In this document: positions 1-7,427 of the stretch, one piece after another
How positions within the stretch are numbered: position 1 is the stretch's first letter
Layout: each line of letters opens with the position of its first letter
NCBI RefSeq assembly: GCF_004339675.1
Contig: NZ_SLVM01000012.1
Span: forward strand, 1-64,000
Length of the DNA stretch: 64,000 nt
Direction of reading: 5' to 3'
From: Rhodovulum steppense
GTDB lineage: Bacteria > Pseudomonadota > Alphaproteobacteria > Rhodobacterales > Rhodobacteraceae
Notes under the pieces: generated by a model
What the model saw: the letters and a program-made list of their open reading frames with translations, nothing else
Told to the model about the DNA's origin: nothing
The model's database searches: none
Position numbers and translations under genes: made by a program

Positions 1-107
1 GCGAGGTTCAACAGCCGGGCGATCCGCGCCGTGAAGTTCTGCCCGGCGGCCATCGGGTCCTCCATCGAAGCGGCCAGGGGGGTGAGACGCAGGGCGGGCG
101 TGTGCAC
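1..107 (-). CDS. Unidentified protein, N-terminal part only (runs off the left edge)
   Basis: On the minus strand an open frame runs off the window start. Possible starts are a GTG at 107 and an ATG at 65; from the ATG it begins MEDPMAAGQNFTARIARLL. The composition is compatible with real coding sequence, but only 21 to 35 residues are available and I do not recognise the family. It would be divergent from the small gene at 146. It could instead be a shadow frame of high-GC DNA. Sequence left of the window would decide. Confidence 0.3.
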   Translation of the reverse strand, partial: MHTPALRLTPLAASMEDPMAAGQNFTARIARLLNL

Positions 108-145
108 ATGTCCCGGCGCGGGTCTTGGAGACGGCCGAGAGCAAT

Positions 146-466
146 ATGGTTGCGGTGCTGACGCCTCCGGTCGATTGGGGTCCATTCCAGAATTGGGCGT
201 TTGGGTTGGCACTCCTGCGATATACGAAAGTGATGGCACACGAAGTTGATGGACTTGATTTGCATCAAGCCCTCAGAGCAGCAGGAGCCACACGCGCGTT
301 CTTTGCCATTCTGGGCCAAGCTGAGGGGGCGATCCTCAATCACCAACAGAGGGCCAATGTCAGCTTCGAGACTGCAACAGCGATGGCCCTTCACGACGAC
401 TTGCGGGACCCGGAAGCCGCCTTGCAGCGCGACCTTCGCATGCTGCAGGAATACGACGCCCTCTAG
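146..466 (+). CDS. Small hypothetical protein
   Basis: This frame encodes a 106-residue soluble, slightly acidic protein that I do not recognise. There is no signal peptide, membrane segment or obvious motif. The C-terminal half is helix-like and rich in Ala, Leu, Asp and Gln. ATG at 146 has a purine-rich stretch (GAGAG) a few bases upstream; an in-frame TTG at 125 would add seven residues. Codon use and base composition are noticeably less GC-biased than in the rest of the window, so it may be acquired DNA or the residue of an accessory element. The amino-acid composition looks protein-like, but no family supports it. Confidence 0.5.
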   Translation: MVAVLTPPVDWGPFQNWAFGLALLRYTKVMAHEVDGLDLHQALRAAGATRAFFAILGQAEGAILNHQQRANVSFETATAMALHDDLRDPEAALQRDLRMLQEYDAL

Positions 467-583
467 CGTGTGGGGTGTGGGCGTATTTGCCCACACGTTC
501 TGAATCGGTCTATTGATTTCATTGGTTTTTTGCTACTGCAAGATTGAGTGTCTCGCCCCGTTCCCGGCGCCGATCCTGCCCAG

Positions 584-660
584 CGGTATCAAACCTTGTG
601 AACCAGCCCCATCGCAACCCACTGAAAAGGCGATATATTTTTTCGGCCCGGTATCAAACC
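584..660 (+). repeat. Pair of 12-bp direct repeats CGGTATCAAACC
   Basis: CGGTATCAAACC occurs at 584-595 and again at 649-660. Each is followed within 3 to 4 bases by TGAACC, so the shared block is about 21 bp with a variable gap. The repeats start 65 bp apart, close to six helical turns. They could be paired protein-binding sites upstream of the gene at 789 or debris of a mobile element; nothing else indicates which. Confidence 0.5.
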
Positions 661-697
661 AACTGAACCGCGTCACCCGTCCTTGCGGACTCCCCCC

Positions 698-721
698 GGG
701 GTATTTGCACCAAGAAGAAGG
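698..721 (+). repeat. Dispersed intergenic repeat, copy 1 (GGGGTATTTGCACCAAGAAG...)
   Basis: This is the first of seven copies in the window of a motif with consensus GGGTATTT-N3-CCAAGAAGAAG. It lies about 70 bp upstream of the phosphodiesterase gene and on the same strand. The sequence is AT- and purine-rich inside very GC-rich DNA, so seven chance occurrences are unlikely. Its function is unknown to me. Confidence 0.8.
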
Positions 722-788
722 ACAGGGGCGGGCGCAGCGGCCCGGAACGCCTTGCCCTCGGGCGCGCGCCGTCCTAGGGGTTCTCACC

Positions 789-1601
789 ATGAAATTGCTG
801 TTTCTCGGGGATGTCATGGGCCGGGCGGGGCGCGATGGGGTGATCGCGCGGCTGCCCGGCTTGCGCGCGGACTGGGCGCTGGATTTCGTCGTGGTCAATG
901 GCGAGAACGCGACGTCGGGGGCGGGGCTCAGCCCGGCCCATGCGCGCGCGTTGCTCGACGCCGGGGCCGATTGTCTGACGCTGGGCGATCATGCCTTCGA
1001 CCAGAAGGACATGATGGCTTTCGTCGAGCAGGAGCCGCGCATCCTGCGGCCGCTGAACTATGCCAAGGGGGCGCCCGGCAAGGGCGCGCGGCTGTTCGAG
1101 GCGCGCGGCGGGCGCAAGGTGCTGGTGGCGCAGGCGCTGGGCCAGATCTTCATGAAGCGGCCCTTCGACGATCCGTTCTCGGCCATCGAGCCGGTCCTGA
1201 AGGCGCATCCGCTGGGTGGGCTGGCGCAGGCGGTGCTGGTCGACATGCATTGCGAGGCGACCTCCGAGAAGATGGCGATGGGCCATTTCTGCGACGGCCG
1301 CGCCAGCCTTGTGGTCGGGACCCATACCCATGTGCCCACGGCGGACGCGCAGGTTCTGCCGCGCGGCACGGGCTATCTGTCCGATGCGGGCATGTGCGGC
1401 GATTATGATTCGGTGATCGGCATGGAAAAGGACGAGCCGATGCGCCGTTTCATCACCGGCATGGCCAAGGGCAGATTCACACCCGCCGCGGGCGAGGCCA
1501 CGCTGTCCGGCGTCTACATCGAGACCGACGACCGCACCGGGCGCGCCACGCGCATTGCCATGGTGCGCCAGGGCGGGCGGCTGGCGCAGGCCGGTCCCTG
1601 A
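789..1601 (+). CDS. ymdB: YmdB-family metallophosphoesterase (TIGR00282 type)
   Basis: This 270-residue protein matches the YmdB family of dinuclear-metal phosphodiesterases, known to hydrolyse 2',3'-cyclic nucleotides and implicated in bacterial RNA regulation. Visible metal-binding signatures are GDVMGRAGR (Asp8), NGEN (37-40), GDHAFDQ (66-72), the His154 region and GTHTHVPTADAQ (177-188). Length is normal for the family. The ATG at 789 is chosen because MKLLFLGDVM is the family N-terminus. The next gene, a LysR regulator, is convergent and ends 4 bp away. Confidence 0.93.
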   Translation: MKLLFLGDVMGRAGRDGVIARLPGLRADWALDFVVVNGENATSGAGLSPAHARALLDAGADCLTLGDHAFDQKDMMAFVEQEPRILRPLNYAKGAPGKGARLFEARGGRKVLVAQALGQIFMKRPFDDPFSAIEPVLKAHPLGGLAQAVLVDMHCEATSEKMAMGHFCDGRASLVVGTHTHVPTADAQVLPRGTGYLSDAGMCGDYDSVIGMEKDEPMRRFITGMAKGRFTPAAGEATLSGVYIETDDRTGRATRIAMVRQGGRLAQAGP

Positions 1602-1605
1602 ACCC

Positions 1606-2460
1606 TCAGCCCGTGCGATAGGCCTGCCGGATCAGACCGGCCAGCGCCTCCAGCGTCGGGCCCGGCGCGACATCCGAGACATAGAGGTCGATCAGGGTGC
1701 GCGGCAGGTCGGGCAGCGCGCCGCCATGGCTGATGCGTTCGACATAAGGCGGCATCGCGCCTTCGACGACGGTGTGCACGGCCAGATCGGCGCTGACGCT
1801 GGCCTCGACCGTGCGGATCGAGTCGCTTTCGACGGCCATCTGCCAGGGGATGCCGGCCCGGTCCAGCGCCTCCTCGACGTCCTGGCGGAAGATGCAGGCA
1901 TGTTCATAGGCCAGCCGCAGCGGGCGCTGCTTCCAGGCATGACCGCCGATCGCGCCGACCCAGACCAGCGGCAGTTCGGCCAGCGTCTCGCCGCCCGGGC
2001 CGCAGCGATCCTCGGTGGTCAGGATCAGGTCCACCTCGCCGCGGCGGAACTGCTCGCGCAGCCGCGTGGTGTAGGACGAGATCAGTTGCACCCGGACGCG
2101 GGGAAAATCGGCGGCAAAGCGGTTCAGCACCTGCGGGATCGCCGGATAGACGATGTCATGCGGCACGCCCAGAACGATCTCGCCCTCGTAATCCTGCGCC
2201 GTCATGCGGGCATAGACCTCGTCGTTCAGCGCCAGCAGGCGGCGGGCATAGCCCAGCAGCTGTTCGCCCGCCGCGGTCAGCCGCACCCGGCGTTCCGAGC
2301 GGTCCAGCAGGTCGAGCCCCAGCGCCTGTTCCAGCCGCTTGAGCTGCATCGACACCGCCGATTGCGTCAGGTTGAGAAAGCCCGCGGCGCGGGTCACCCC
2401 GCCCGCTTCGGCCACGGCCACGAAGGAACGCAGGGCGGTCAGGTCCAGATGGCGCGGCAT
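1606..2460 (-). CDS. LysR-family transcriptional regulator
   Basis: This 284-residue LysR-type regulator has an N-terminal winged helix-turn-helix (residues about 5-64, with LNLTQSAVSMQLKRLEQ as the recognition region) followed by a periplasmic-binding-like effector domain. The ATG at 2460 starts MPRHLDLTALRSF and has an AGGGA ribosome site about 9 bases upstream. Longer in-frame starts would only add non-homologous sequence. The gene is divergent from a DUF1127 gene with 109 bp between them, a layout common in Rhodobacterales. The inverted repeat at 2491-2507 is the likely operator for itself and the neighbour. The effector is unknown. Confidence 0.93.
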   Translation of the reverse strand: MPRHLDLTALRSFVAVAEAGGVTRAAGFLNLTQSAVSMQLKRLEQALGLDLLDRSERRVRLTAAGEQLLGYARRLLALNDEVYARMTAQDYEGEIVLGVPHDIVYPAIPQVLNRFAADFPRVRVQLISSYTTRLREQFRRGEVDLILTTEDRCGPGGETLAELPLVWVGAIGGHAWKQRPLRLAYEHACIFRQDVEEALDRAGIPWQMAVESDSIRTVEASVSADLAVHTVVEGAMPPYVERISHGGALPDLPRTLIDLYVSDVAPGPTLEALAGLIRQAYRTG

Positions 2461-2490
2461 ATCACGATCCCTGATTAAAAGCATAACAAT

Positions 2491-2507
2491 CATTCGTTTG
2501 AAGAATG
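2491..2507. promoter_or_regulatory. Probable LysR box between the divergent lysR and DUF1127 genes
   Basis: CATTC-N7-GAATG is a perfect 5-bp inverted repeat containing the T-N11-A pattern typical of LysR operators (TTC-N7-GAA). It lies 30 bp upstream of the regulator's start and 62 bp upstream of the DUF1127 start. AT-rich DNA around it (2471-2510) probably also holds the promoters. Confidence 0.6.
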
Positions 2508-2569
2508 AAACACGATGCGCGATAAGCTGCAAGCAGAGAGAACGGTCAGCACCACAAGGAGGCACGGCC

Positions 2570-2788
2570 ATGGCCCATATCGGCACCGACACCATCCGGG
2601 GCGTCCGTCTTCCCGCGCTGCGGGGTCTGCTGCGCCGTATCGGACTTGGCCTTTGCGCCGCTCGCCAGCGTCACCGCCTGGCCGAGCTGGACGACACGAT
2701 GCTGCGCGACATCGGCCTGACCCGGGACGAGGCCCTGGCCGAGGCCCGCCGCCCGGTCTGGGACGTGCCGCAGACCTGGCTGCGCTGA
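2570..2788 (+). CDS. DUF1127 (YjiS-like) small protein
   Basis: This 72-residue basic protein has the DUF1127 signature in its second half: RHRLAELDDTMLRDIGLTR followed by DEALAEARRPVW. A strong ribosome-binding site, AAGGAGG at 2556-2562, fixes the ATG at 2570. Short DUF1127 proteins are known in alphaproteobacteria, where several bind RNA and influence phosphate, C1 and stress metabolism. Divergent placement from a LysR gene across a LysR-box-like repeat suggests direct control by that regulator. Confidence 0.9.
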   Translation: MAHIGTDTIRGVRLPALRGLLRRIGLGLCAARQRHRLAELDDTMLRDIGLTRDEALAEARRPVWDVPQTWLR

Positions 2789-2939
2789 ACCGCGCGGCAG
2801 GCTGACGGAAACGTTAAGGAACCACGCCCTTTTCACACGGGCGCGGGTTGAAAAGGTTTCTCCCTTCGCCGATATTCCCCCGCAATGGCGGGGCCCGGAT
2901 TATCCGGTCCGCCGGGTGTGAAAATCTGAGGAGGCAGCG

Positions 2940-3725
2940 ATGGCTGACTACAACACGAACACGATCCGCGCGGGCCAGACGGCGGGCATCCGCTCTGCGG
3001 CGCAGATCGACGCGGGCCTTCGCGCCCACATGAACAAGGTCTACGGCACCATGTCGGTCGGCATGGTGATCACCGCGCTGGCCGCCTGGGCGATCTCGGG
3101 GCTTGCGGTCACCGACGTGCCCAATGCGGCACAGATCGGGACCGACAAGTACCTGACCGGGCTTGGCATGGCGATCTACGCATCGCCGCTGAAATGGCTG
3201 ATCATGTTCGCGCCGCTGATCATGGTCTTCGGCTTCGGCATGGTCGCGAACCGGATGTCGGCGGCGGCCGCGCAGCTTTACTTCTACGGCTTCGCCACGC
3301 TGATGGGCCTGTCGATCAGCTCGATCTTCCTGGTCTTCACCGGGCTGTCGATCGTGCAGACCTTCCTGATCACGGCGATCGCCTTCGCTGGCCTGTCGCT
3401 CTGGGGCTACACCACCAAGAAGGACATCTCGGGCTGGGGCTCGTTCCTGATCATGGGCGTGATCGGCCTGATCGTCGCCTCGATCGTGAACATCTTCCTG
3501 GGCAGCCCCGCGATCATGTTCGCGGTGTCGATCATCGGCGTGTTGCTGTTCTCGGCGCTGACCGCCTATGACACCCAGCGGATCAAGACCGACTACATCC
3601 AGCACGCGCAGTCGATGGACAGCGAGTGGCTGGCCAAGTCGGCGATCATGGGCGCGCTGAACCTCTATCTCGACTTCATCAACCTGTTCATGTTCCTGCT
3701 GCAGTTCCTCGGCAACCGCGAGTGA
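2940..3725 (+). CDS. Bax inhibitor-1/YccA-family membrane protein
   Basis: This 261-residue integral membrane protein has about seven hydrophobic segments starting near residue 38, and the conserved C-terminal YDTQRIK loop of the BI-1/YccA family. E. coli YccA is known to modulate FtsH proteolysis; other relatives are pH-sensitive calcium leak channels. GAGGAGG just upstream supports the ATG at 2940. A strong intrinsic terminator follows at 3747. An ftsH gene lies elsewhere in the window (32.6 kb) but is not linked to it. Confidence 0.93.
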   Translation: MADYNTNTIRAGQTAGIRSAAQIDAGLRAHMNKVYGTMSVGMVITALAAWAISGLAVTDVPNAAQIGTDKYLTGLGMAIYASPLKWLIMFAPLIMVFGFGMVANRMSAAAAQLYFYGFATLMGLSISSIFLVFTGLSIVQTFLITAIAFAGLSLWGYTTKKDISGWGSFLIMGVIGLIVASIVNIFLGSPAIMFAVSIIGVLLFSALTAYDTQRIKTDYIQHAQSMDSEWLAKSAIMGALNLYLDFINLFMFLLQFLGNRE

Positions 3726-3746
3726 CCTGAACGGGCGGACAACGCG

Positions 3747-3780
3747 AAAGGGGCCGGTGGTGACACCGGCCCCTTTTTTT
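3747..3780. terminator. Bidirectional rho-independent terminator
   Basis: A perfect 13-bp stem (3747-3759 with 3764-3776, loop GTGA) starts with AAA on the left and is followed by a T run on the right. It therefore works for the BI-1 gene on the plus strand and, with the mirror U run, for the convergent minus-strand gene ending at 3799. Confidence 0.93.
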
Positions 3781-3798
3781 CGTGCCCGAAGACCCGGT

Positions 3799-4920
3799 TC
3801 AGATCGCGTAGCGCAGGATCGCGGCCAGGTCGCCACCCTCGGGAATGTCGCCGCGCCGAAGCCCCAGGACCCGACCGCCATTGGCCAGCACCCGGCCCGC
3901 GATCTCGTCGATCACGCCGTAATTGGTGGCATCCAGCGCGTCGTGAATCTGGATCGCGCCGGTTTCCTCGTCAACCAGCCCCGGCACCACCACGTCGATA
4001 TCCACCATCAGCGTCTCGATGGCGCCGAAGGTCGCGGCACGGGCGGCGCGCGCCAGTTGCGTCGTCGCGCGGCCCTCGTTCTCGCGGCGCGCATAGAGAT
4101 CCTTCAGCCGCGCCACCTCGTCGGCATGGCGCGCATCCATCACCGCACGCGCCGCCTGCCCCAGATCGGCCGCGACGACCCGCGCCGGGCTGCCCTCGAT
4201 GATGCGCTCCGCAAGGTTCGGATAGGTGCAGACTGCGCGGAAGAGCGTCGCCAGCGGCTCGGCCGCGGCCAGGATCAGCGGTTCGCTGCGGCCCGCCAGC
4301 ACCGGACGCAGCGCGGCATCGACCTTGCGGCAGAACTGCGTCAGCAGCACTTTCTGCCCCTCGCTGCCGCCGATCCGCCCCGAATAGCTGCGCGAATTGA
4401 CCGAGGCCGTCCCGACCGCCGAGGCCGCATCCTTAGGCATCCCCGGCACGCGGATCTCCACCCCCGCCTCCCCCTCGGTCACCTCGACCAGCCGCACCTC
4501 ACCCTCGGCCAGCGCCAGCACGAAGGCGTGCTGCGGCACCGTGGTCGCGCGCAGAAGCGGCTTGAGGAAGAACCGATCCGAGACCTCGACCATCTCGGTC
4601 AGGTGGTTGGGCAAACGATGCGTAACGATCCGCTCGGGCGTCACGAAGATCGCCAGCGCATTGGCCTGATGCGCCCAGAAATCGTTGTCATCCATCAGGT
4701 CGTGGACCTGTCCGGCAATCGGCCAGATCGTGCGCTTGGCGGCCCCCGCCTCCTCCAGCTTCGCCTCGGCCTGCTTCAGCAACTGGCCCAGCCGGGTGCG
4801 CGCAGCGTCGATATTCTGCGTCTCGGGCGTGGTCGGCAGATAGACCGTGACGAAGGCCTCGCCCCGTGCCGCGACCAGCGCGGCAAGTTCGGTCGGGGTG
4901 GGAATGTCGACGTAAAGCAT
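3799..4920 (-). CDS. baeRF-like (eRF1-related) release-factor-family protein
   Basis: This 373-residue cytosolic protein resembles the bacterial eRF1-like families (baeRF) recognised by comparative genomics. It has an N-terminal domain with VTVYLPTTPETQN (about 24-36), a central Pelota/Sm-like part, and a C-terminal L7Ae-like half ending in GRVLGLRRGDIPEGGDLAAI. Function is unproven in bacteria; ribosome rescue or RNA cleavage has been proposed. ATG at 4920 is preceded by AGGGAAGA. It is convergent with the BI-1 gene and single. The assignment rests on recalled family features, so the superfamily is likelier than the exact subfamily. Confidence 0.6.
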   Translation of the reverse strand: MLYVDIPTPTELAALVAARGEAFVTVYLPTTPETQNIDAARTRLGQLLKQAEAKLEEAGAAKRTIWPIAGQVHDLMDDNDFWAHQANALAIFVTPERIVTHRLPNHLTEMVEVSDRFFLKPLLRATTVPQHAFVLALAEGEVRLVEVTEGEAGVEIRVPGMPKDAASAVGTASVNSRSYSGRIGGSEGQKVLLTQFCRKVDAALRPVLAGRSEPLILAAAEPLATLFRAVCTYPNLAERIIEGSPARVVAADLGQAARAVMDARHADEVARLKDLYARRENEGRATTQLARAARAATFGAIETLMVDIDVVVPGLVDEETGAIQIHDALDATNYGVIDEIAGRVLANGGRVLGLRRGDIPEGGDLAAILRYAI

Positions 4921-5071
4921 GAAATCTTCCCTTGCTGTGGCAATGCCTTTTCGGATCGCGTGATCCAGACCGAGAGTGGGCACCCGGTACCGCGGCTTCA
5001 ACCCGCCCGGTTCGCAACGCGGCGTCGGCGACGGCCTTGCGGGCCATCCTCTGCCCGCCCCGCCGCAACGC

Positions 5072-5098
5072 AAAAGGGCCGCGCCAATGGCGCGGCCC
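5072..5098 (-). terminator. Intrinsic terminator of rpmG
   Basis: A 10-bp GC stem (5076-5085 with 5089-5098, loop 5086-5088) is followed on the minus strand by TTTT (5075-5072). It lies about 26 bp past the rpmG stop codon. Confidence 0.88.
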
Positions 5099-5124
5099 CG
5101 TACAGGACACCCGGAAAGCAGGCG

Positions 5125-5292
5125 TTACTTGATCTTGCCTTCCTTGTACTCGACGTGCTTGCGCACGACGGGGTCGTATTTCTTGATCACCATCTTCTCG
5201 GTCATCGTGCGGGCGTTCTTCTTGGTCACGTAGAAATGCCCGGTGTCCGCGGTCGAGTTCAGGCGGATCTTGATGGTCGTCGGCTTCGCCAT
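5125..5292 (-). CDS. rpmG: 50S ribosomal protein L33
   Basis: This 55-residue basic protein begins [18 protein letters not shown] and contains [15 protein letters not shown], the typical bacterial L33 sequence, a component of the 50S subunit near the E site. It is the cysteine-free form, with no zinc-ribbon CxxC pairs, so it does not depend on zinc. The length is normal. It stands alone with its own terminator downstream (5072-5098). Confidence 0.97.
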   Translation of the reverse strand: MAKPTTIKIRLNSTADTGHFYVTKKNARTMTEKMVIKKYDPVVRKHVEYKEGKIK

Positions 5293-5395
5293 GTCTCATC
5301 TCCGTCTCGCGGGGAGCATCGCCGCCGCCCCACCAAATTCCATGAAGTCCGCCTTTTAGCGATCCCCACCCGCGAGTCAAGCGGCTTCGGCAGGT

Positions 5396-6112
5396 TCAGC
5401 CCAGCACCTGCGGCAGCCGCATCGCCTGGTGGATCCGGGTGCGCGCGGCGATGCCCAGATGCAGCGCGGCGGCGAGCCGGTCGAGATAGGCGATCCCGGC
5501 GGGGTCGGTGATGTCGATCATCAGCACCGAGGCCGCATAGACCGCCGTGCGCTGGTAGCTGCCGGTCTCGGCGGCCAGCGCGTCGATATCGACGGGCCGG
5601 GCCAGCTCGGCCTCGACATAGGCGCGCTCCTCCTCGCTCTGGTCGCCCAGCAGGTCGAACAGGCGTGCCCGTTCGCCCGCGTCGATCTGGCCATCGGCTT
5701 TTGCCGCCTGCACCATCGCCCGGATCATCAGCCGGGCCTGGCGTTCCAGCGTGGCGCCGGGCGGCGTGCCGCTGCCCATCGCGGCGCCGAGGTCGCGCGC
5801 ATCGCCCGAGCCCGCCCATGTGGCCGCCCAGAGCGCCGACATCAGCCCGGCCACGCCCAGCACCGCGCTGTCGCCGGCCCCCCGCGCCCGCGCGCCGATC
5901 CAGCCCAGGTTCCGCTCCAGCCCGGACGCGCCGCCCTGGACCTGCATACGCTCCAGCAGCGCACCGACCTGGCTGGCGATCGCTGCGCGCGAGGCGGTGG
6001 ATTGCATCGTGCGCGCCAGCCCCGCGCCGCCGCCGGTCTTCTGGAACCTGTCCATGCCCCTGGCCGCGGCATAGCCGACGACAAGGGTCGCCATCGTCCT
6101 GACAAAACTCAT
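5396..6112 (-). CDS. DUF533 / TerB-like tellurite-resistance family protein (copy A)
   Basis: This 238-residue protein starts MSFVRTMATLVVGYAAARG, a short hydrophobic or amphipathic N-terminus, followed by a low-complexity Gly/Ala linker and a C-terminal helical domain of the DUF533 type. That domain is structurally related to TerB, with ARLMIRAMVQAAKADGQID near residues 127-145. It lies downstream of copy B at 6230-6937 and shares both ends with it, so the pair arose by tandem duplication. DUF533 proteins are usually envelope-associated and of unknown biochemical role. Confidence 0.85.
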   Translation of the reverse strand: MSFVRTMATLVVGYAAARGMDRFQKTGGGAGLARTMQSTASRAAIASQVGALLERMQVQGGASGLERNLGWIGARARGAGDSAVLGVAGLMSALWAATWAGSGDARDLGAAMGSGTPPGATLERQARLMIRAMVQAAKADGQIDAGERARLFDLLGDQSEEERAYVEAELARPVDIDALAAETGSYQRTAVYAASVLMIDITDPAGIAYLDRLAAALHLGIAARTRIHQAMRLPQVLG

Positions 6113-6229
6113 GCTCTCTCCATCCCGCTGTCCGGTGCGCCGTCGGGGAAGCCCCCCGGGCGCCAGACTAGCGGCAGGACCGCCCTGCCCCAACGGCCCC
6201 GATGTCGCGCATCGGGGCCGCAGGTGGGA

Positions 6230-6937
6230 TCAGGCCGACAGCCCCATCATCTTGCGGATCTGCGCCACCTTGGCGTCATCGAGCCCCAGCGCCGAGGCAA
6301 GCGAGGCCAGATAGGCCTCTTCGGCGGGGCTGTCGATGCGGCCCATGCTGGCGGCCGAGGCATAGACCTGCGCGCGCATCGCCTCGGACGTGTCATTGGC
6401 CAGCGCGACGGGATCGACCGGCGCGGCCATCTGGGCCTCGACAAAGGCGCGCTCCTCGTCGGTCGCGTCGCCCAGCGCCTCCATGATCTTCGCGTGTTCC
6501 GCGTCGTCGATCTGGCCATCGGCCTTGGCCGACTGGATCATCGCCCGGATCATCAGCTTGGCGTTTTCCTCCATCGACGAGGTCGCCACCGAACTGCCGG
6601 TCATCGCGTCGATCATCTGGCTGGCCTGCGCCGTGCCCGCCGCCGCGGCACTGCCCAGCGCCGCCATCAGCCCGGCAACGCCCGCCGTCGCGGCCTCGCC
6701 GGTGCGGTCCATGCCGCGCCCCATGCTGGCCATCATCTCCTGCAGCTTCGCCGTGCCGCCCGGCAGGCCCATCCTCTCCATCATCGAGTCGAGCTGGCCG
6801 GTCATCTGCGACAATTGCTCGTTCGACTTCATCTTGTCCTGCAGGCCGGCCATGCCGCCCATCTTCCTGTACTGCTCCACCCCCTTGGCAGCGGCAAAGC
6901 CCGCAGCCAGCGTGGCCATGGTCCTGACGAAACTCAT
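6230..6937 (-). CDS. DUF533 / TerB-like tellurite-resistance family protein (copy B)
   Basis: This 235-residue paralogue of copy A opens with MSFVRTMATLAAGFAAAKG and carries KLMIRAMIQSAKADGQIDDAE at the same place in its C-terminal TerB-like domain. The middle third differs: it is Met-rich (MMERMGLPGG, MMASMGRGMDRTG) in copy B and more Ala/Gly-rich in copy A. The two are separated by 117 bp and read in the same direction, with copy B first. No ter operon genes are adjacent, although a TelA/XpaC operon lies 10 kb away. Confidence 0.88.
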   Translation of the reverse strand: MSFVRTMATLAAGFAAAKGVEQYRKMGGMAGLQDKMKSNEQLSQMTGQLDSMMERMGLPGGTAKLQEMMASMGRGMDRTGEAATAGVAGLMAALGSAAAAGTAQASQMIDAMTGSSVATSSMEENAKLMIRAMIQSAKADGQIDDAEHAKIMEALGDATDEERAFVEAQMAAPVDPVALANDTSEAMRAQVYASAASMGRIDSPAEEAYLASLASALGLDDAKVAQIRKMMGLSA

Positions 6938-7031
6938 TGGACAATCCTCCTCGGCGAAAACGGCGCGACTGCGCGCGCACCCAGCCTAGCGGCTTTCGCA
7001 TGCGTTAACGACGATTCGGCGAAGATCGAGG

Positions 7032-7420
7032 ATGCGCGGACGGCCTGTAAGCCGGATTCTGTCCCCCCCGGACCGGGGTCCGGGGCTGGATGACCATTCC
7101 TCTACGCGCCGCGTTACCGCGCCGCTTGAGCTGCCAACCCGGACCCCTGGGCCGAAGCCGCCCTGCCACAGATGCGGCGCGGGGTCCCTATTTGGCATTG
7201 CTCCCGGTGGGGCTTGCCGTGCCGGTCCTGTTGCCAGTCCCGCGGTGGGCTCTTACCCCACCGTTTCACCCTTGCCGCCGGGCAAGCCCGGAGGCGGTCT
7301 CGTTCTCTGTGGCGCTTTCCCTGGGGTTGCCCCCGCCGGGCGTTACCCGGCACCGTTGCTCCGTGGAGTCCGGACTTTCCTCGGACGTCGCCGCCCGCGG
7401 CCATCCAGCCATCCGCGCCC
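7032..7420 (-). ncRNA. rnpB: RNase P RNA (class A)
   Basis: The minus strand contains the universally conserved RNase P elements in order: GAGGAAAGTCCGGACTCC near the 5' end, then ACAGAGA..., GGTAAGAGCCCACCG, and near the 3' end AGAGGAATGGTCATC and GGCTTACAGGCC. The ends GCGCGGATGG (5', from 7418) and CCGTCCGCGC (3', to about 7034) pair to form P1. This sets the RNA at about 387 nt. It is the catalytic RNA that matures tRNA 5' ends. Exact termini are uncertain by a few bases. Confidence 0.96.
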
Positions 7421-7427
7421 TGTGTAG

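Larger units (their letters stand above)
467..788. other. 322-bp intergenic stretch with direct repeats and one dispersed repeat copy
   Basis: No gene is supported here. The left part (about 505-545) is unusually AT-rich for this window. It then holds two copies of a 12-bp direct repeat (584-595, 649-660) and one copy of the dispersed GGGTATTT...AAGAAGAAG element (698-721). A long frame in phase with the following gene reads through this stretch, but its composition is not coding-like. The downstream gene is therefore started at 789. Confidence 0.6.

Noticed and set aside
513-788. N-terminal extension of the YmdB-type gene to 513
   Set aside because: The extension contains the intergenic repeat and has no family similarity; the family N-terminus begins at 789.
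2830-2924. Long-range inverted repeat TTTTCACAC / GTGTGAAAA in the leader of the BI-1 gene
   Set aside because: Nine bases about 77 bp apart are weak evidence; it could be chance, and no attenuator structure is evident.
5396-6937. A ter-type tellurite resistance operon
   Set aside because: Only DUF533 (TerB-like) proteins are here; TerC, TerD and TerE relatives are absent nearby, and TelA belongs to a separate operon.
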